NCBI RefSeq assembly: GCF_030159595.1
Contig: NZ_BSKJ01000005.1
Span: forward strand, 1-64,000
Length of the DNA stretch: 64,000 nt
Direction: 5' to 3'
From: Pseudomonas putida
Lineage (GTDB): Bacteria > Pseudomonadota > Gammaproteobacteria > Pseudomonadales > Pseudomonadaceae
Below, piece by piece: positions 1-8,774 of the stretch (positions are counted from its first letter, which is position 1; each line of letters starts with the position of its first letter). The notes below the pieces were generated by a model that worked only from the letters and a program-made list of their open reading frames with translations, was not told the DNA's origin and ran no database searches. Made by a program: the position numbers and the translations under genes.

Positions 1-3000
1 TCGCTGGCCACCGTGGCCAGCCCTTGCACCGTCTGGTGCTGGAACAGCGCCTTGGGGGTGAAGTGGATACCGGCCTGGCGGGCCCGGCTGACCACCTGGA
101 TGGAGATGATCGAATCACCGCCCAGCTCGAAGAAGTTGTCGGTCAAGCCCACCTGCTCGACCTTCAGCACGTCTGCCCAGATCGCCGCGATGCGCTGCTC
201 CAGCGCGCTCACCGGTGCCACATAGGCCTGCTGCAACTGCCCGGCATCGGGTTGCGGCAGTGCCTTGCGGTCCAGCTTGCCGTTGGGCGTCAGCGGCAAG
301 GCGTCGAGGAACATGAAATAGGCCGGCACCATGTAGTCCGGCAGCACTGCCTTGAGATCCTCACGCAGGGCCGAGCGCAAATCGACTTGCCACTGTGCTC
401 CTACTTGCGCCGACGCGGCCGCAACCACATAGGCCGCCAACTGTTTGCCGTTGGGGCCGGAGACATCCACCACGACTGCGTCACGCACCGCCTCGAACGC
501 CTGCAGCTTGGCCTCGATTTCTCCCAGTTCGATACGGAAGCCACGAATCTTGACCTGGTAGTCGATGCGCCCCAGATAATCGACCAGGCCATCCTGTCGC
601 AAGCGTGTCAAATCGCCACTTCGGTACACACGGCTGCCATCCGCCGCATGGAGGTCTGGCACGAAACGTTCGGCGGTAAGGCCAGGTCGCGCCAGGTAAC
701 CGCGTGCCACCCCTTGCCCCCCCAGGTAAAGCTCACCCGCAAAGCCGCGTGGTAGAAGGTTCAGCTCCGAATCCAGCACATACGCCGTGCGCCGCCCCAC
801 CAATGCGCCGATCGGGGCATAGGCCGCCGCGCAGGCGTCACCTGGGCCGGCTTTCCACAGCAGCGGAGTGACCACGGTTTCGGTCGGTCCATAGCCGTTG
901 ATGATGTACTGCGGCCGCAGCACCCGCCATGCCTGGTCGTAGCTGGCCTGCGGTACTGCGTCGCCTCCAAAGCAATAGATCCGTACGGGTGGAGGGTTAC
1001 CGGCTGCCTCGACATGCTCGGTCAACTGTTGCAGGTATACAGGTGGCAGTGCCGTCACCGTCACCCCGTGCTGGTGCAGCACGTCACAGGTTTGCTCAGG
1101 CGACCAGACATCATCACCTCGCATGACCAGCTTGGCACCGTGGCTCAACGCCGTCAGCCACCGCTCATGGGCACCGTCAAAGGCCAACGACATGAACTGG
1201 AGTTCACAGTCCGCAGCGCTCATCTCGTAACGTTCGCCTATCGCCAACACATGAGCAACCAGCGGGCCGTGGGCGACCGCTACGCCTTTGGGACGCCCGG
1301 TGGAGCCCGATGTGTAAATGACATAGGCAAGGTTGCCTTCAACGACGGCAACCGCAGGGTTGGTCGACGGGCGATCCTCCCAGTCCTGCGACTGGTCGAG
1401 CAACAACGCCGGAATGTTACCCGGCAGCGCCAGTTGCTCCAGCACATCTGTCTGTGTCAGTACCAGACCGGCATCGCAGTCTTCGATCATGTAGTGCAGG
1501 CGGTCCTGCGGATAGGCCACGTCCAGCGGCACATAAGCGCCACCGGCCTTGTGCACGGCAAAGAAGGCCAACAGGATATCCACCGAGCGACGCATGGCCA
1601 CAGCGACCCGACTCTCCGGCCCGACACCAAGCTCGATCAAGCGATGGGCCAGACGGTTGGCTTGCGCATTGAACTGGGCAAACGTCAACTGGCGCCCCTC
1701 GCAGACCAGGGCCACTCGTTCTGGGCTGCTAGCGGCCTGCGCCTCGATCAACTGATGAACCAGGCGCTGCGTGGACACCTCGGACCGTTGCCAGTGATCA
1801 AGCAGCCGCCCTTGTTCAGCCGTGCTGAGCAGCGGCAATGAGCCGATGGCCTGCCCGGGCGCCTCGACAATGGCTTCCAGCAGGCTTTGCCAATGACGGG
1901 CCATGTCGCGTATGCGGCTGCTGTCGAACAGGTCGCTGGCATAGTTGAACGTCGCCACCAGCCCGTCGGAGCGCTCGAAGGTGTTCAGCGAGATGTCGAA
2001 GTGAGCCGTCTGCTCGACCAGGTCGATCTCCTCTACATGCAGCCCTTGCAAACTGTCCGACGATACCTGGTCACCGATGTCCCGCAGGTGGTTGTACATG
2101 ACCTGGAACAGTGGGTTGTAACCCAGGGTCCGCTCAGGCTTGAGCGCCTCGACCAGCGCATCGAATGGCACATCCTTGTTGGCCTGCGCCTCGAGGGCGG
2201 TGTCCTTGACGCTCTGCAGCAGCGCCTTGAAGGTAAGGGTCGGCTCCAGACCGACACGGGCAACCACGGTGTTGACGAAAAAGCCGATCAGCCCTTCGAG
2301 CTCCAGGCGATTGCGATTGGTCACCGGAATCCCGATGTTGAGCCGCAGCTTGCCACTGTAGCGCGACAGCAGCAGGGCAAACGCGGCCAGCAGCACATGG
2401 AACAATGTCGAGTTGGTCGCCACCGCGAGGTGCCGCAGGCTCGCTGTGAGTTCATCGGGCAGCCGGATATCGATGCGATCGCCACGGTGGCTTTGCTCTT
2501 TGGGCCGTGGGCGATCAGTCGGTAGTTCCAGTACCGTGAAGTCGTCCTCGAGCTTGTCTTTCCAGTAGCTCAACTGTGCCTGCATCTGCCCATCGGCCAA
2601 GCGCTTGCGCTGCCACGCGGCATAGTCGACGTACTGGACCGGCAACGGTTCGATGACCGGGCTTTGTCCCGCCACACTTGCGTTGTAGGCAGCGGCGAGC
2701 GCTCGGACCATCACGCTCATCGACCAGCCATCGGAAACGATGTGGTGCATCATCAGGCCCAGCACATGCTCCTGCGCGTCTACGCGATAGAGGCTGACCC
2801 GCAGCAGTGGGCCACGTTGCAGGTCGAACGGAGCTGCCGCCTCATGGTCCAGCCGCGTCGTCACGGCATCAGGCGCCTGCCCCACAAGATCATGCCTGGC
2901 GATGTTCACCGGCCGTGGCGCCTGCACATGCTGCCAGGGCATGCCATCGACCTCCTCGAACACCGTGCGCAGTGATTCGTGGCGAGCGACCAACAGGTTG

Positions 3001-6000
3001 AACGCCGCTTGCAGTGCGCCATGGTCCAGCTCGCCTCGCAGCCGGATGGCGAGCGGCGTGTTATACGCCGCACTCTGCGGATGAAGCTTCCAGAACATCC
3101 ATTGACGGTACTGGGCATGCGAAAGGGCCAACTGGCCAGTACGGTCAACGGTTTCGATCTGTGCATCCTGTGCCTTGTCCAACCCTTGCAGCACGCCGCA
3201 GAACGCTTCCAGAGCGTAGGTATCGAACAACGCCCGCAAGGGCACATCGAGCCCTAGCTGCTTGCGTGCGCGTGAGACCACCTGGGTAGCCAGCAAAGAA
3301 TGCCCACCCAGTGCGAAGAAGTTGTCATCGAGGCCAACCTGCTCCACCTGAAGCACGTCTGCCCAGATACACGCGATGGCTTCTTGCAGGGGGTTAGTGG
3401 GGGCACGGTAAGTCAACCGACTGGCGACCGGCGCTGGCAGTGCCTTGACATCAAGCTTGCCGTTGGCCGTTACCGGCAGTGCATCCAGCAGCAGGATATG
3501 GGCCGGTACCATGTGCTCTGGCAGGCTGGCGCGCAACGCTTCGCGCACCTGCTCGACGAACGACTGGCGCAGGTCTGCATCGCCCGGAGCGGCCTGCGGC
3601 ACCAGGTAGGCGACCAGTTGCAGGTTGCCCTCGGTGCCGGCACAGCGTGCCACGGCAGCCTGTATACCAGGCAGCCGACGCAAGCCGTTTTCCACTTCGC
3701 TGAGCTCGATACGGTGACCACGGATTTTCACCTGCCCATCGATTCGACCACAGAAATGCAGTTGCCCTGCCCTGTCGCGGCTCACCCAGTCACCAGAGCG
3801 ATACATCCGCTCGCCATTGCCGGACGGGTCTGGCACAAAGCGTTCTGCGGTCAGCCCCGGGCGCCCCAGATAACCTCGAGCCAAACCAGCACCTGCAATA
3901 TACAACTCCCCTTTCAGCCCGGCTGGCTGAGCCTGCAAGCAGGCATCCAGCACCTGGACACGCAGGTTCTGCAGGGGCGCCCCCAGCACGACCTGGCCTT
4001 GCAAGGGGTGGGTCAGCACGCCTACCGTCGTTTCGGTCGGGCCGTAATGGTTAAGGACTTTCAACTGCGGTGCCAGCCCTGCCACCGAGTCGAGCAACCC
4101 ACTGGAAATCGCCTCGCCACCCAGTATCAGGCAACGTCTTGGCAGCGACCTGGCGCCAGCGGCAAGCATGGCCTGAAGGTGGGAAGGTACGATCTTCAAC
4201 GCATCGATCCGATGCTGCAGCATGTAGCTGGCAAAGGCTTCAGCATCGAGGACCGTGTCCTTGTCCAACAGGTGCAGGGTTTTGCCTGAACAGAGTGCAC
4301 CATAGAACAGGGTGTGCCCAAGATCGGCAGCGGGCGTGGTGACCATCGCCAGGCTCTCGAACGCGTGCAGGTCCAGGCGCTCGCCGATGGCCTGGACATA
4401 GTTGACCAAGGCCGCATGGCTGATACCCACACCCTTGGGCAGGCCCGTCGTCCCCGAGGTGTAGATCACATAGGCAAGATTGTCGCCCGACACGCGCACC
4501 GCCGGTGCATCGCCAGCCACCGCTGTCGGGTCGCCGCAAACCAGACGCACATTCGCCGGCAGACGCGCTTGCCAATCGGCACCGCCAATCACCAGTTGCA
4601 CATCGCTGTCGGCCAACAGGTAGGCCATGCGCTCAGCGGGCTGTTCTGGCTCAAGCGGAAGATACGCCGCGCCTGCCTTGAGCACGGCAACGATAGCGAC
4701 CACCATGTCGATGGAGCGATCGGCAATCACCCCGACGCGCTGATCAGGCTCGACACCTGCACTCACCAATACATGAGCGAGGGCGTTGGCGCGTTCGGCC
4801 AATGCCTGGTAACTGATCGTGTTGCCATCACTTACAGCAGCCCCCCCCTGCGGGTTGCCCCGTGCTGCATTCGCAATCAGCTCATCGACCCGTTGCACTT
4901 GGCGCGGCACCTGCACAGGGGGCGCTGCGGGCACGCTGGCCTCCAGCGGCAGCTCACCGACCGTCTCGGGCATCGCCACCAAACCTTGCAGCACATGCTG
5001 CCAATGCTCGGCCAACACCTGGATCGTAGCCGGCTTGAACACATCGAAGGCATAGGTGAAGGCGGCATGCAGCTTGCCGGCACTCTCATAGGTGTCCAGA
5101 GAAAGGTCAAACCGTGCACTGTGCTTGCCCAGTTTCACTTTCTCGACGCACAGACCGGAATGGGTCACGATCTGCGCGGTATCGGCAACGTTTGCCTGGT
5201 GGTTGAACAGCACCTGGAACAACCCGCTCTGACCCGGGCCGCGCGGCAGGTCCAAGGCTTCGACCAGACGCTCGTAAGGCAGCTCCTGATGCGCCTGGGC
5301 ACCCACCGCCGTTTCGCGCACACGCTGCAGCAGCTCGGGCACACCCATCAACGGGTCTATCTCGGTCTGCAGCACCTGGGTATTGATGAAACAGCCGATC
5401 AGCCCCTCTACCTCGGCACGATTACGATTGGCAACCGGCACACCGACGCGTATGGCCTGCTGCCCACTGTAGCGCTGCAGCAGCACCTTGAATGCCGCCA
5501 GCAAGACCATGAACAACGTTACCCCTTGCGCCTTGGCCAGGCCACGCAGGCTGTCGACCAACCCCGCCGGCAGCTCGAAGACATGGCGCCCACCCAGGTG
5601 GCTCGGCGTTGCAGGCCGAACATTGTCGTAAGGCAAGGTCAACGGCATGTGGTCATCGCCCAGCTTGGCACGCCAGTAGTCCAACTGCCGCTCCTGCTCA
5701 CCCGCTTCCAGCCATTTGCGTTGCCATAGCGCATAGTCCACATACTGGATCGGCAGCGCCGACAGTGCCGGTTGACGGCCCTGCTCGAAGGCATCGTAGC
5801 ACTGCAGGAATTCGTCGATCAGCACATTCATCGACCAGCCATCCGCGACAATGTGATGCAACGTGAGCAACAGTACATGCGCCTGGGCACCAAGCTTCAG
5901 CAGGGTGACGCGTAGCAGCGGCCCGGCCTCCAGGTCGAACGGGCGCAATGCTTCTTCCTCCGCCAGCTGGCACATCCGTTGCTCTTGGGCCTGGCCTGTC

Positions 6001-6401
6001 ACGTCGCACAAGTCGATGTGCTCCACGCGCAGCATCGCTTGGCCTGGCACTTGCCGGAGTTGCTCATCCCCCCCTTGTACGAACGTCGTGCGCAGGGTTT
6101 CGTGGCGCTGCAGCATGGCCACGAACGCCTGCTCCAATGCCGCCACATTCAAGTCACCCTTCAAGCGCACGGCCATGGGCAAATTGTAGGCACCACTATG
6201 GCGATCGAGCTGCCACAAGAACCACATGCGTTGCTGGGCATAGGAAAGCGCGAAGCGATCATCGGTTTCCACCCCTGCCACGATCGGGAACTGGGAGAAG
6301 TCGATACGCTCGGCGTGCAACCCCTCAAGAAACAGGCGCCGCTTTTCCACCGGCAACTCAATGAATCGACGGGCAAGTTTGAGGGACTTCTCGGCATTCA
6401 T
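1..6401 (-). CDS. Pyoverdine peptide-chain NRPS, 5' part (C-A-T-C-A-T), runs off the left edge
   Basis: The reading frame is open from an ATG at 6399-6401 (GGAAG Shine-Dalgarno 7 nt upstream) to base 1 with no stop, so only the N-terminal part (about 2,133 residues) is visible. It starts directly with a condensation domain (HHIVADG near 5830-5860). An adenylation domain follows (YGPTET near 4020-4045) whose pocket residues I read as D-L-T-K-I-G-H-V, the known Asp code. Then come a carrier domain (GGHSLLATQ near 3300), a second condensation domain (HHIVSDG near 2735) and a second adenylation domain with pocket D-G-E-T-C-G-G-V. Glu at pocket position 239 suggests a basic residue such as Orn or Lys. 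The last visible carrier is of the GGDSI type (near 105-125), which normally precedes an epimerisation domain. PvdL ends in a Dab carrier without thioesterase, so this protein is the likely acceptor of the chromophore precursor (a PvdI-like role). It has its own PvdS-type promoter. Confidence 0.93.
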   Translation of the reverse strand, partial: MNAEKSLKLARRFIELPVEKRRLFLEGLHAERIDFSQFPIVAGVETDDRFALSYAQQRMWFLWQLDRHSGAYNLPMAVRLKGDLNVAALEQAFVAMLQRHETLRTTFVQGGDEQLRQVPGQAMLRVEHIDLCDVTGQAQEQRMCQLAEEEALRPFDLEAGPLLRVTLLKLGAQAHVLLLTLHHIVADGWSMNVLIDEFLQCYDAFEQGRQPALSALPIQYVDYALWQRKWLEAGEQERQLDYWRAKLGDDHMPLTLPYDNVRPATPSHLGGRHVFELPAGLVDSLRGLAKAQGVTLFMVLLAAFKVLLQRYSGQQAIRVGVPVANRNRAEVEGLIGCFINTQVLQTEIDPLMGVPELLQRVRETAVGAQAHQELPYERLVEALDLPRGPGQSGLFQVLFNHQANVADTAQIVTHSGLCVEKVKLGKHSARFDLSLDTYESAGKLHAAFTYAFDVFKPATIQVLAEHWQHVLQGLVAMPETVGELPLEASVPAAPPVQVPRQVQRVDELIANAARGNPQGGAAVSDGNTISYQALAERANALAHVLVSAGVEPDQRVGVIADRSIDMVVAIVAVLKAGAAYLPLEPEQPAERMAYLLADSDVQLVIGGADWQARLPANVRLVCGDPTAVAGDAPAVRVSGDNLAYVIYTSGTTGLPKGVGISHAALVNYVQAIGERLDLHAFESLAMVTTPAADLGHTLFYGALCSGKTLHLLDKDTVLDAEAFASYMLQHRIDALKIVPSHLQAMLAAGARSLPRRCLILGGEAISSGLLDSVAGLAPQLKVLNHYGPTETTVGVLTHPLQGQVVLGAPLQNLRVQVLDACLQAQPAGLKGELYIAGAGLARGYLGRPGLTAERFVPDPSGNGERMYRSGDWVSRDRAGQLHFCGRIDGQVKIRGHRIELSEVENGLRRLPGIQAAVARCAGTEGNLQLVAYLVPQAAPGDADLRQSFVEQVREALRASLPEHMVPAHILLLDALPVTANGKLDVKALPAPVASRLTYRAPTNPLQEAIACIWADVLQVEQVGLDDNFFALGGHSLLATQVVSRARKQLGLDVPLRALFDTYALEAFCGVLQGLDKAQDAQIETVDRTGQLALSHAQYRQWMFWKLHPQSAAYNTPLAIRLRGELDHGALQAAFNLLVARHESLRTVFEEVDGMPWQHVQAPRPVNIARHDLVGQAPDAVTTRLDHEAAAPFDLQRGPLLRVSLYRVDAQEHVLGLMMHHIVSDGWSMSVMVRALAAAYNASVAGQSPVIEPLPVQYVDYAAWQRKRLADGQMQAQLSYWKDKLEDDFTVLELPTDRPRPKEQSHRGDRIDIRLPDELTASLRHLAVATNSTLFHVLLAAFALLLSRYSGKLRLNIGIPVTNRNRLELEGLIGFFVNTVVARVGLEPTLTFKALLQSVKDTALEAQANKDVPFDALVEALKPERTLGYNPLFQVMYNHLRDIGDQVSSDSLQGLHVEEIDLVEQTAHFDISLNTFERSDGLVATFNYASDLFDSSRIRDMARHWQSLLEAIVEAPGQAIGSLPLLSTAEQGRLLDHWQRSEVSTQRLVHQLIEAQAASSPERVALVCEGRQLTFAQFNAQANRLAHRLIELGVGPESRVAVAMRRSVDILLAFFAVHKAGGAYVPLDVAYPQDRLHYMIEDCDAGLVLTQTDVLEQLALPGNIPALLLDQSQDWEDRPSTNPAVAVVEGNLAYVIYTSGSTGRPKGVAVAHGPLVAHVLAIGERYEMSAADCELQFMSLAFDGAHERWLTALSHGAKLVMRGDDVWSPEQTCDVLHQHGVTVTALPPVYLQQLTEHVEAAGNPPPVRIYCFGGDAVPQASYDQAWRVLRPQYIINGYGPTETVVTPLLWKAGPGDACAAAYAPIGALVGRRTAYVLDSELNLLPRGFAGELYLGGQGVARGYLARPGLTAERFVPDLHAADGSRVYRSGDLTRLRQDGLVDYLGRIDYQVKIRGFRIELGEIEAKLQAFEAVRDAVVVDVSGPNGKQLAAYVVAAASAQVGAQWQVDLRSALREDLKAVLPDYMVPAYFMFLDALPLTPNGKLDRKALPQPDAGQLQQAYVAPVSALEQRIAAIWADVLKVEQVGLTDNFFELGGDSIISIQVVSRARQAGIHFTPKALFQHQTVQGLATVAS

Positions 6402-6455
6402 CTGCGTTCTTCCATACAGTTGGGTATCGAGCTTGAGCTCGGCTATCCCTACGGA

Positions 6456-6479
6456 ACGTAAAGACGCACAGGAAAATTA
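6456..6479 (-). promoter_or_regulatory. PvdS-type iron-starvation promoter of the NRPS gene (TAATT-N16-CGT)
   Basis: On the minus strand TAATT is followed after exactly 16 nt by CGT, 55 nt before the NRPS start codon. The reported PvdS consensus is TAAAT-N16/17-CGT, so there is one mismatch. It lies 17 bp from a divergent perfect copy serving the 6544 gene. Confidence 0.75.
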
Positions 6480-6496
6480 GCCTTGATGGCCGGGGC

Positions 6497-6520
6497 TAAA
6501 TCCATGGCACGGGCGTTCGT
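6497..6520 (+). promoter_or_regulatory. PvdS-type promoter of the SCP2-cupin gene (TAAAT-N16-CGT)
   Basis: This is an exact TAAAT-N16-CGT match preceded by GGGGC, 23 nt upstream of the ATG at 6544. The short distance implies a leader of only about 15 nt. Confidence 0.8.
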
Positions 6521-6543
6521 TACTGTCGTGACTCCTGGACACA

Positions 6544-7686
6544 ATGAATACAGAACCGAGAGCTGCCGTGGACCTTCAGAACATACTCACCAAGCTGTTT
6601 GCCAACGCCCACGCCGTGGGTATAGAAGGCGTGTTCCAATTCGTATTCGGCCAAGGGCGTGCATACTGGTCCGAAGTGAGCGCAAGCAGCCGCGTTGGCG
6701 TCGGCACTCACAGCACGCCTGACGTCACCATCGAAGTGGCCGAGCACGACTTCCTGAGCATCATGGCCGGGGTGGCCAACGTCGAAGAGCTGTTTGCCAG
6801 TGCACGCCTGAAGATCTCTGGCAACATGGGACTGGCCACCTTGCTTCCACAGGTCATCAACAGTGCGCGAGAGGGGGGCAAGGCAAGTAAAGTGGCGATG
6901 AACCAACGCTACCCGACACCGGCGCGACCGAGCGAACGGATCTCTGCCGCTCAGCCGGCTCCCCTCGAAGTGCCACGCGTACCGCGCAGCCAGCTGTCAC
7001 TGCCGCAGTTTCGTGAAGAGTATCTGGTTAATGGTCTGCCGGTAGTGATCAGCGATGCCCTTCAGGATTGGCCTTTGTTTCGTATGGGACGCCAAGCTTC
7101 CCTGGAGCATTTCGCCGAATTGCAAGGTATCACCCGGCACGGCGATTATGTGAAAAAGACATTCTCCACCGACCGTGATTTTCGCTCCACCTCCATGGCC
7201 GACTTCATCGCCTCGCTGGATAACCCCGCCACCCCGGGCGAGCCCCCCGCCTACATGGGCAATAACATCGTCCCGGAAAAACTGCTGAAGCTGATTGGCT
7301 TCCCGAACTATTTCGACCGTTCGCTTTTCATCTCGCCACGGATCTGGATTGGCCCCAAGGGCACCCTCACCCCCCTGCACCGTGACGACACCGACAATCT
7401 GTTTGCACAGGTCTGGGGGCAGAAGTCTTTCATTCTTGCCGCACCGCACCACCGCCCGGCACTGGGTACATGGTCGACCAGCCCCGAGGGTGGCCTGGAT
7501 GGTTGCGACTTCAACCCCGACGCTCCGGATTACCAGCGCTTCCCAGCCGCACGCGAAGTCCCCTTCCTGCGCGTAATACTGGGCGCTGGCGATTTGCTGT
7601 TCCTGCCTGAAGGCTGGTTCCACCAGGTGGAGTCCGTGTCCACTTCGCTGTCGGTGAACTTCTGGGTGAACTCCGGGCGCGGCTGA
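6544..7686 (+). CDS. Two-domain protein: SCP2-like domain fused to a JmjC/cupin_8 Fe(II)/2-oxoglutarate oxygenase
   Basis: The product has 380 residues and no signal peptide. Residues 1 to about 115 resemble an SCP2 sterol-carrier-type domain (a VTIEVAEHDFLSIMAG stretch, then KISGNMGLATLL). Residues about 145-380 form a cupin_8/JmjC-type double-stranded beta-helix. The iron ligands are visible as HRD (His279, Asp281) and the distal His360 in GWFHQVES, so the active site looks intact. The family hydroxylates peptide or amino-acid substrates. Lying divergent from a pyoverdine NRPS that loads Asp, and having its own PvdS promoter, it is a candidate for making beta-hydroxyaspartate or hydroxylating a carrier-bound residue. 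Known siderophore Asp hydroxylases are SyrP/TauD-like, so this would be a different fold group. The weak ribosome site leaves the exact start uncertain; a GTG at 6568 is an alternative. The substrate is inference. Confidence 0.85.
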   Translation: MNTEPRAAVDLQNILTKLFANAHAVGIEGVFQFVFGQGRAYWSEVSASSRVGVGTHSTPDVTIEVAEHDFLSIMAGVANVEELFASARLKISGNMGLATLLPQVINSAREGGKASKVAMNQRYPTPARPSERISAAQPAPLEVPRVPRSQLSLPQFREEYLVNGLPVVISDALQDWPLFRMGRQASLEHFAELQGITRHGDYVKKTFSTDRDFRSTSMADFIASLDNPATPGEPPAYMGNNIVPEKLLKLIGFPNYFDRSLFISPRIWIGPKGTLTPLHRDDTDNLFAQVWGQKSFILAAPHHRPALGTWSTSPEGGLDGCDFNPDAPDYQRFPAAREVPFLRVILGAGDLLFLPEGWFHQVESVSTSLSVNFWVNSGRG

Positions 7687-7704
7687 TAACGACCCAAGCG
7701 GGGC

Positions 7705-7728
7705 TAATTTGCAGTACTGGCGGCTCGT
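7705..7728 (+). promoter_or_regulatory. PvdS-type promoter of the siderophore-interacting protein gene (TAATT-N16-CGT)
   Basis: TAATT is preceded by GGGGC and followed after 16 nt by CGT, 33 nt before the ATG at 7762. It has the same sequence variant and spacing as the NRPS and pvdL copies. Confidence 0.75.
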
Positions 7729-7761
7729 CCCTAGAGAAAACCGCCAGCAAGAGGCCCCCGC

Positions 7762-8730
7762 ATGTCAAGCTCCGCCAACATCACCCAAGCGCTGCAGCAA
7801 GGCCTGCGCCGCCTGATCAAGGGCCGCGCGCCAACCACCGGCGCCTACCGTATCTTCGACCTGGTGCTCGCCCGGCGCATCTGCCTCAGCCCATCGCTGA
7901 CGCGCTTGGTATTCACCGGCCCGGAGGTTGCCGAAATGACAACGCTGGCACCGGACCAGCGCGTCAAACTGCTATTCCCCGCCCCCGACGGCTCACCGCC
8001 CAACCTGAACAACGACCTGCACTGGAAGGCTGCGCACAGCGCCCTGCCACCCGCACAGCGCCCGCCGATGCGCACCTACACCATTCGTGCCTTGCGCCGT
8101 GAGGCGCTGGAGGTGGATATCGACTTCGTGCTGCATGGTGTCAACGGCCCCGCTTCGGCCTGGGCTACCCACGCGCAGGTGGGTGACAGTTTGCAGATAG
8201 TCGCGCCCAACCTCGCCTATGAAGGCGACCCCGGCGGTTATGAATGGAAGCCACCGCAAGGCGTGCGCAACGTGCTGCTGGTAGGTGACGAAACCGCACT
8301 GCCGGCGATTGCCGGCATCCTTGAGCAACTGGCCGACAACCAGCCCGAACTGGCGGTGCAGGCGTTCATCGAGGTGCCGCTTGAGGACGATTGCCTGGCC
8401 CTGCGCCATGGCCCTGGAACCCACCTGCACTGGCTGCCCCGCGAAGTACTGCAATGTGAACATGGCCAGGCCATGCAGCATGCCGTACACGAACTGGCGA
8501 GCCTGCCGCAGGGGGCTGCCGCGCCGCGGGCGAAGCTGGAAGATGTGGATATCGATACGCGGATTCTGTGGGAACAGGCCAGCAGCGCCGACAGTGTGTT
8601 TCATGCCTGGGTGGCAGGGGAGTCGGCGACGGTGATGGAGATTCGTCGGTACCTGATCAAGGAGTGTGGGTTACAGCGGGACTGCCTGACCTTGATGGGG
8701 TATTGGCGCGCGGGGCGGACATTCGATTAA
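7762..8730 (+). CDS. Siderophore-interacting protein (SIP family flavin ferric-siderophore reductase)
   Basis: The protein has 322 residues and is cytoplasmic. The SIP signature is clear: a FAD-binding beta-barrel with RTYTIR (residues 104-109), HGVNGPASAWA (about 125-135), and an NAD(P)H-binding half with GDETALPAIAGIL and a C-terminal AGESATVMEIRRYL and GYWRAG. ViuB and YqjH relatives reduce ferric siderophores to release iron. It sits 75 bp after the SCP2-cupin gene, but a separate PvdS-type promoter lies between them, so it can be induced by iron starvation independently. Pyoverdine iron release in P. aeruginosa is thought to be periplasmic, so this cytoplasmic reductase may serve another ferric chelate. 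That point is inference. Confidence 0.88.
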   Translation: MSSSANITQALQQGLRRLIKGRAPTTGAYRIFDLVLARRICLSPSLTRLVFTGPEVAEMTTLAPDQRVKLLFPAPDGSPPNLNNDLHWKAAHSALPPAQRPPMRTYTIRALRREALEVDIDFVLHGVNGPASAWATHAQVGDSLQIVAPNLAYEGDPGGYEWKPPQGVRNVLLVGDETALPAIAGILEQLADNQPELAVQAFIEVPLEDDCLALRHGPGTHLHWLPREVLQCEHGQAMQHAVHELASLPQGAAAPRAKLEDVDIDTRILWEQASSADSVFHAWVAGESATVMEIRRYLIKECGLQRDCLTLMGYWRAGRTFD

Positions 8731-8742
8731 CAAGCGCTAAAC

Positions 8743-8769
8743 CCCCAGGGCCGCTTCGCGGCCCTGGGG
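8743..8769. terminator. Bidirectional hairpin between convergent SIP and pvdH genes
   Basis: Perfect 12-bp GC-rich arms (CCCCAGGGCCGC and its complement) surround a 3-nt loop, placed 12 bp after the SIP stop and 5 bp before the pvdH stop. No long T-run is visible. Confidence 0.75.
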
Positions 8770-8774
8770 ATGGA

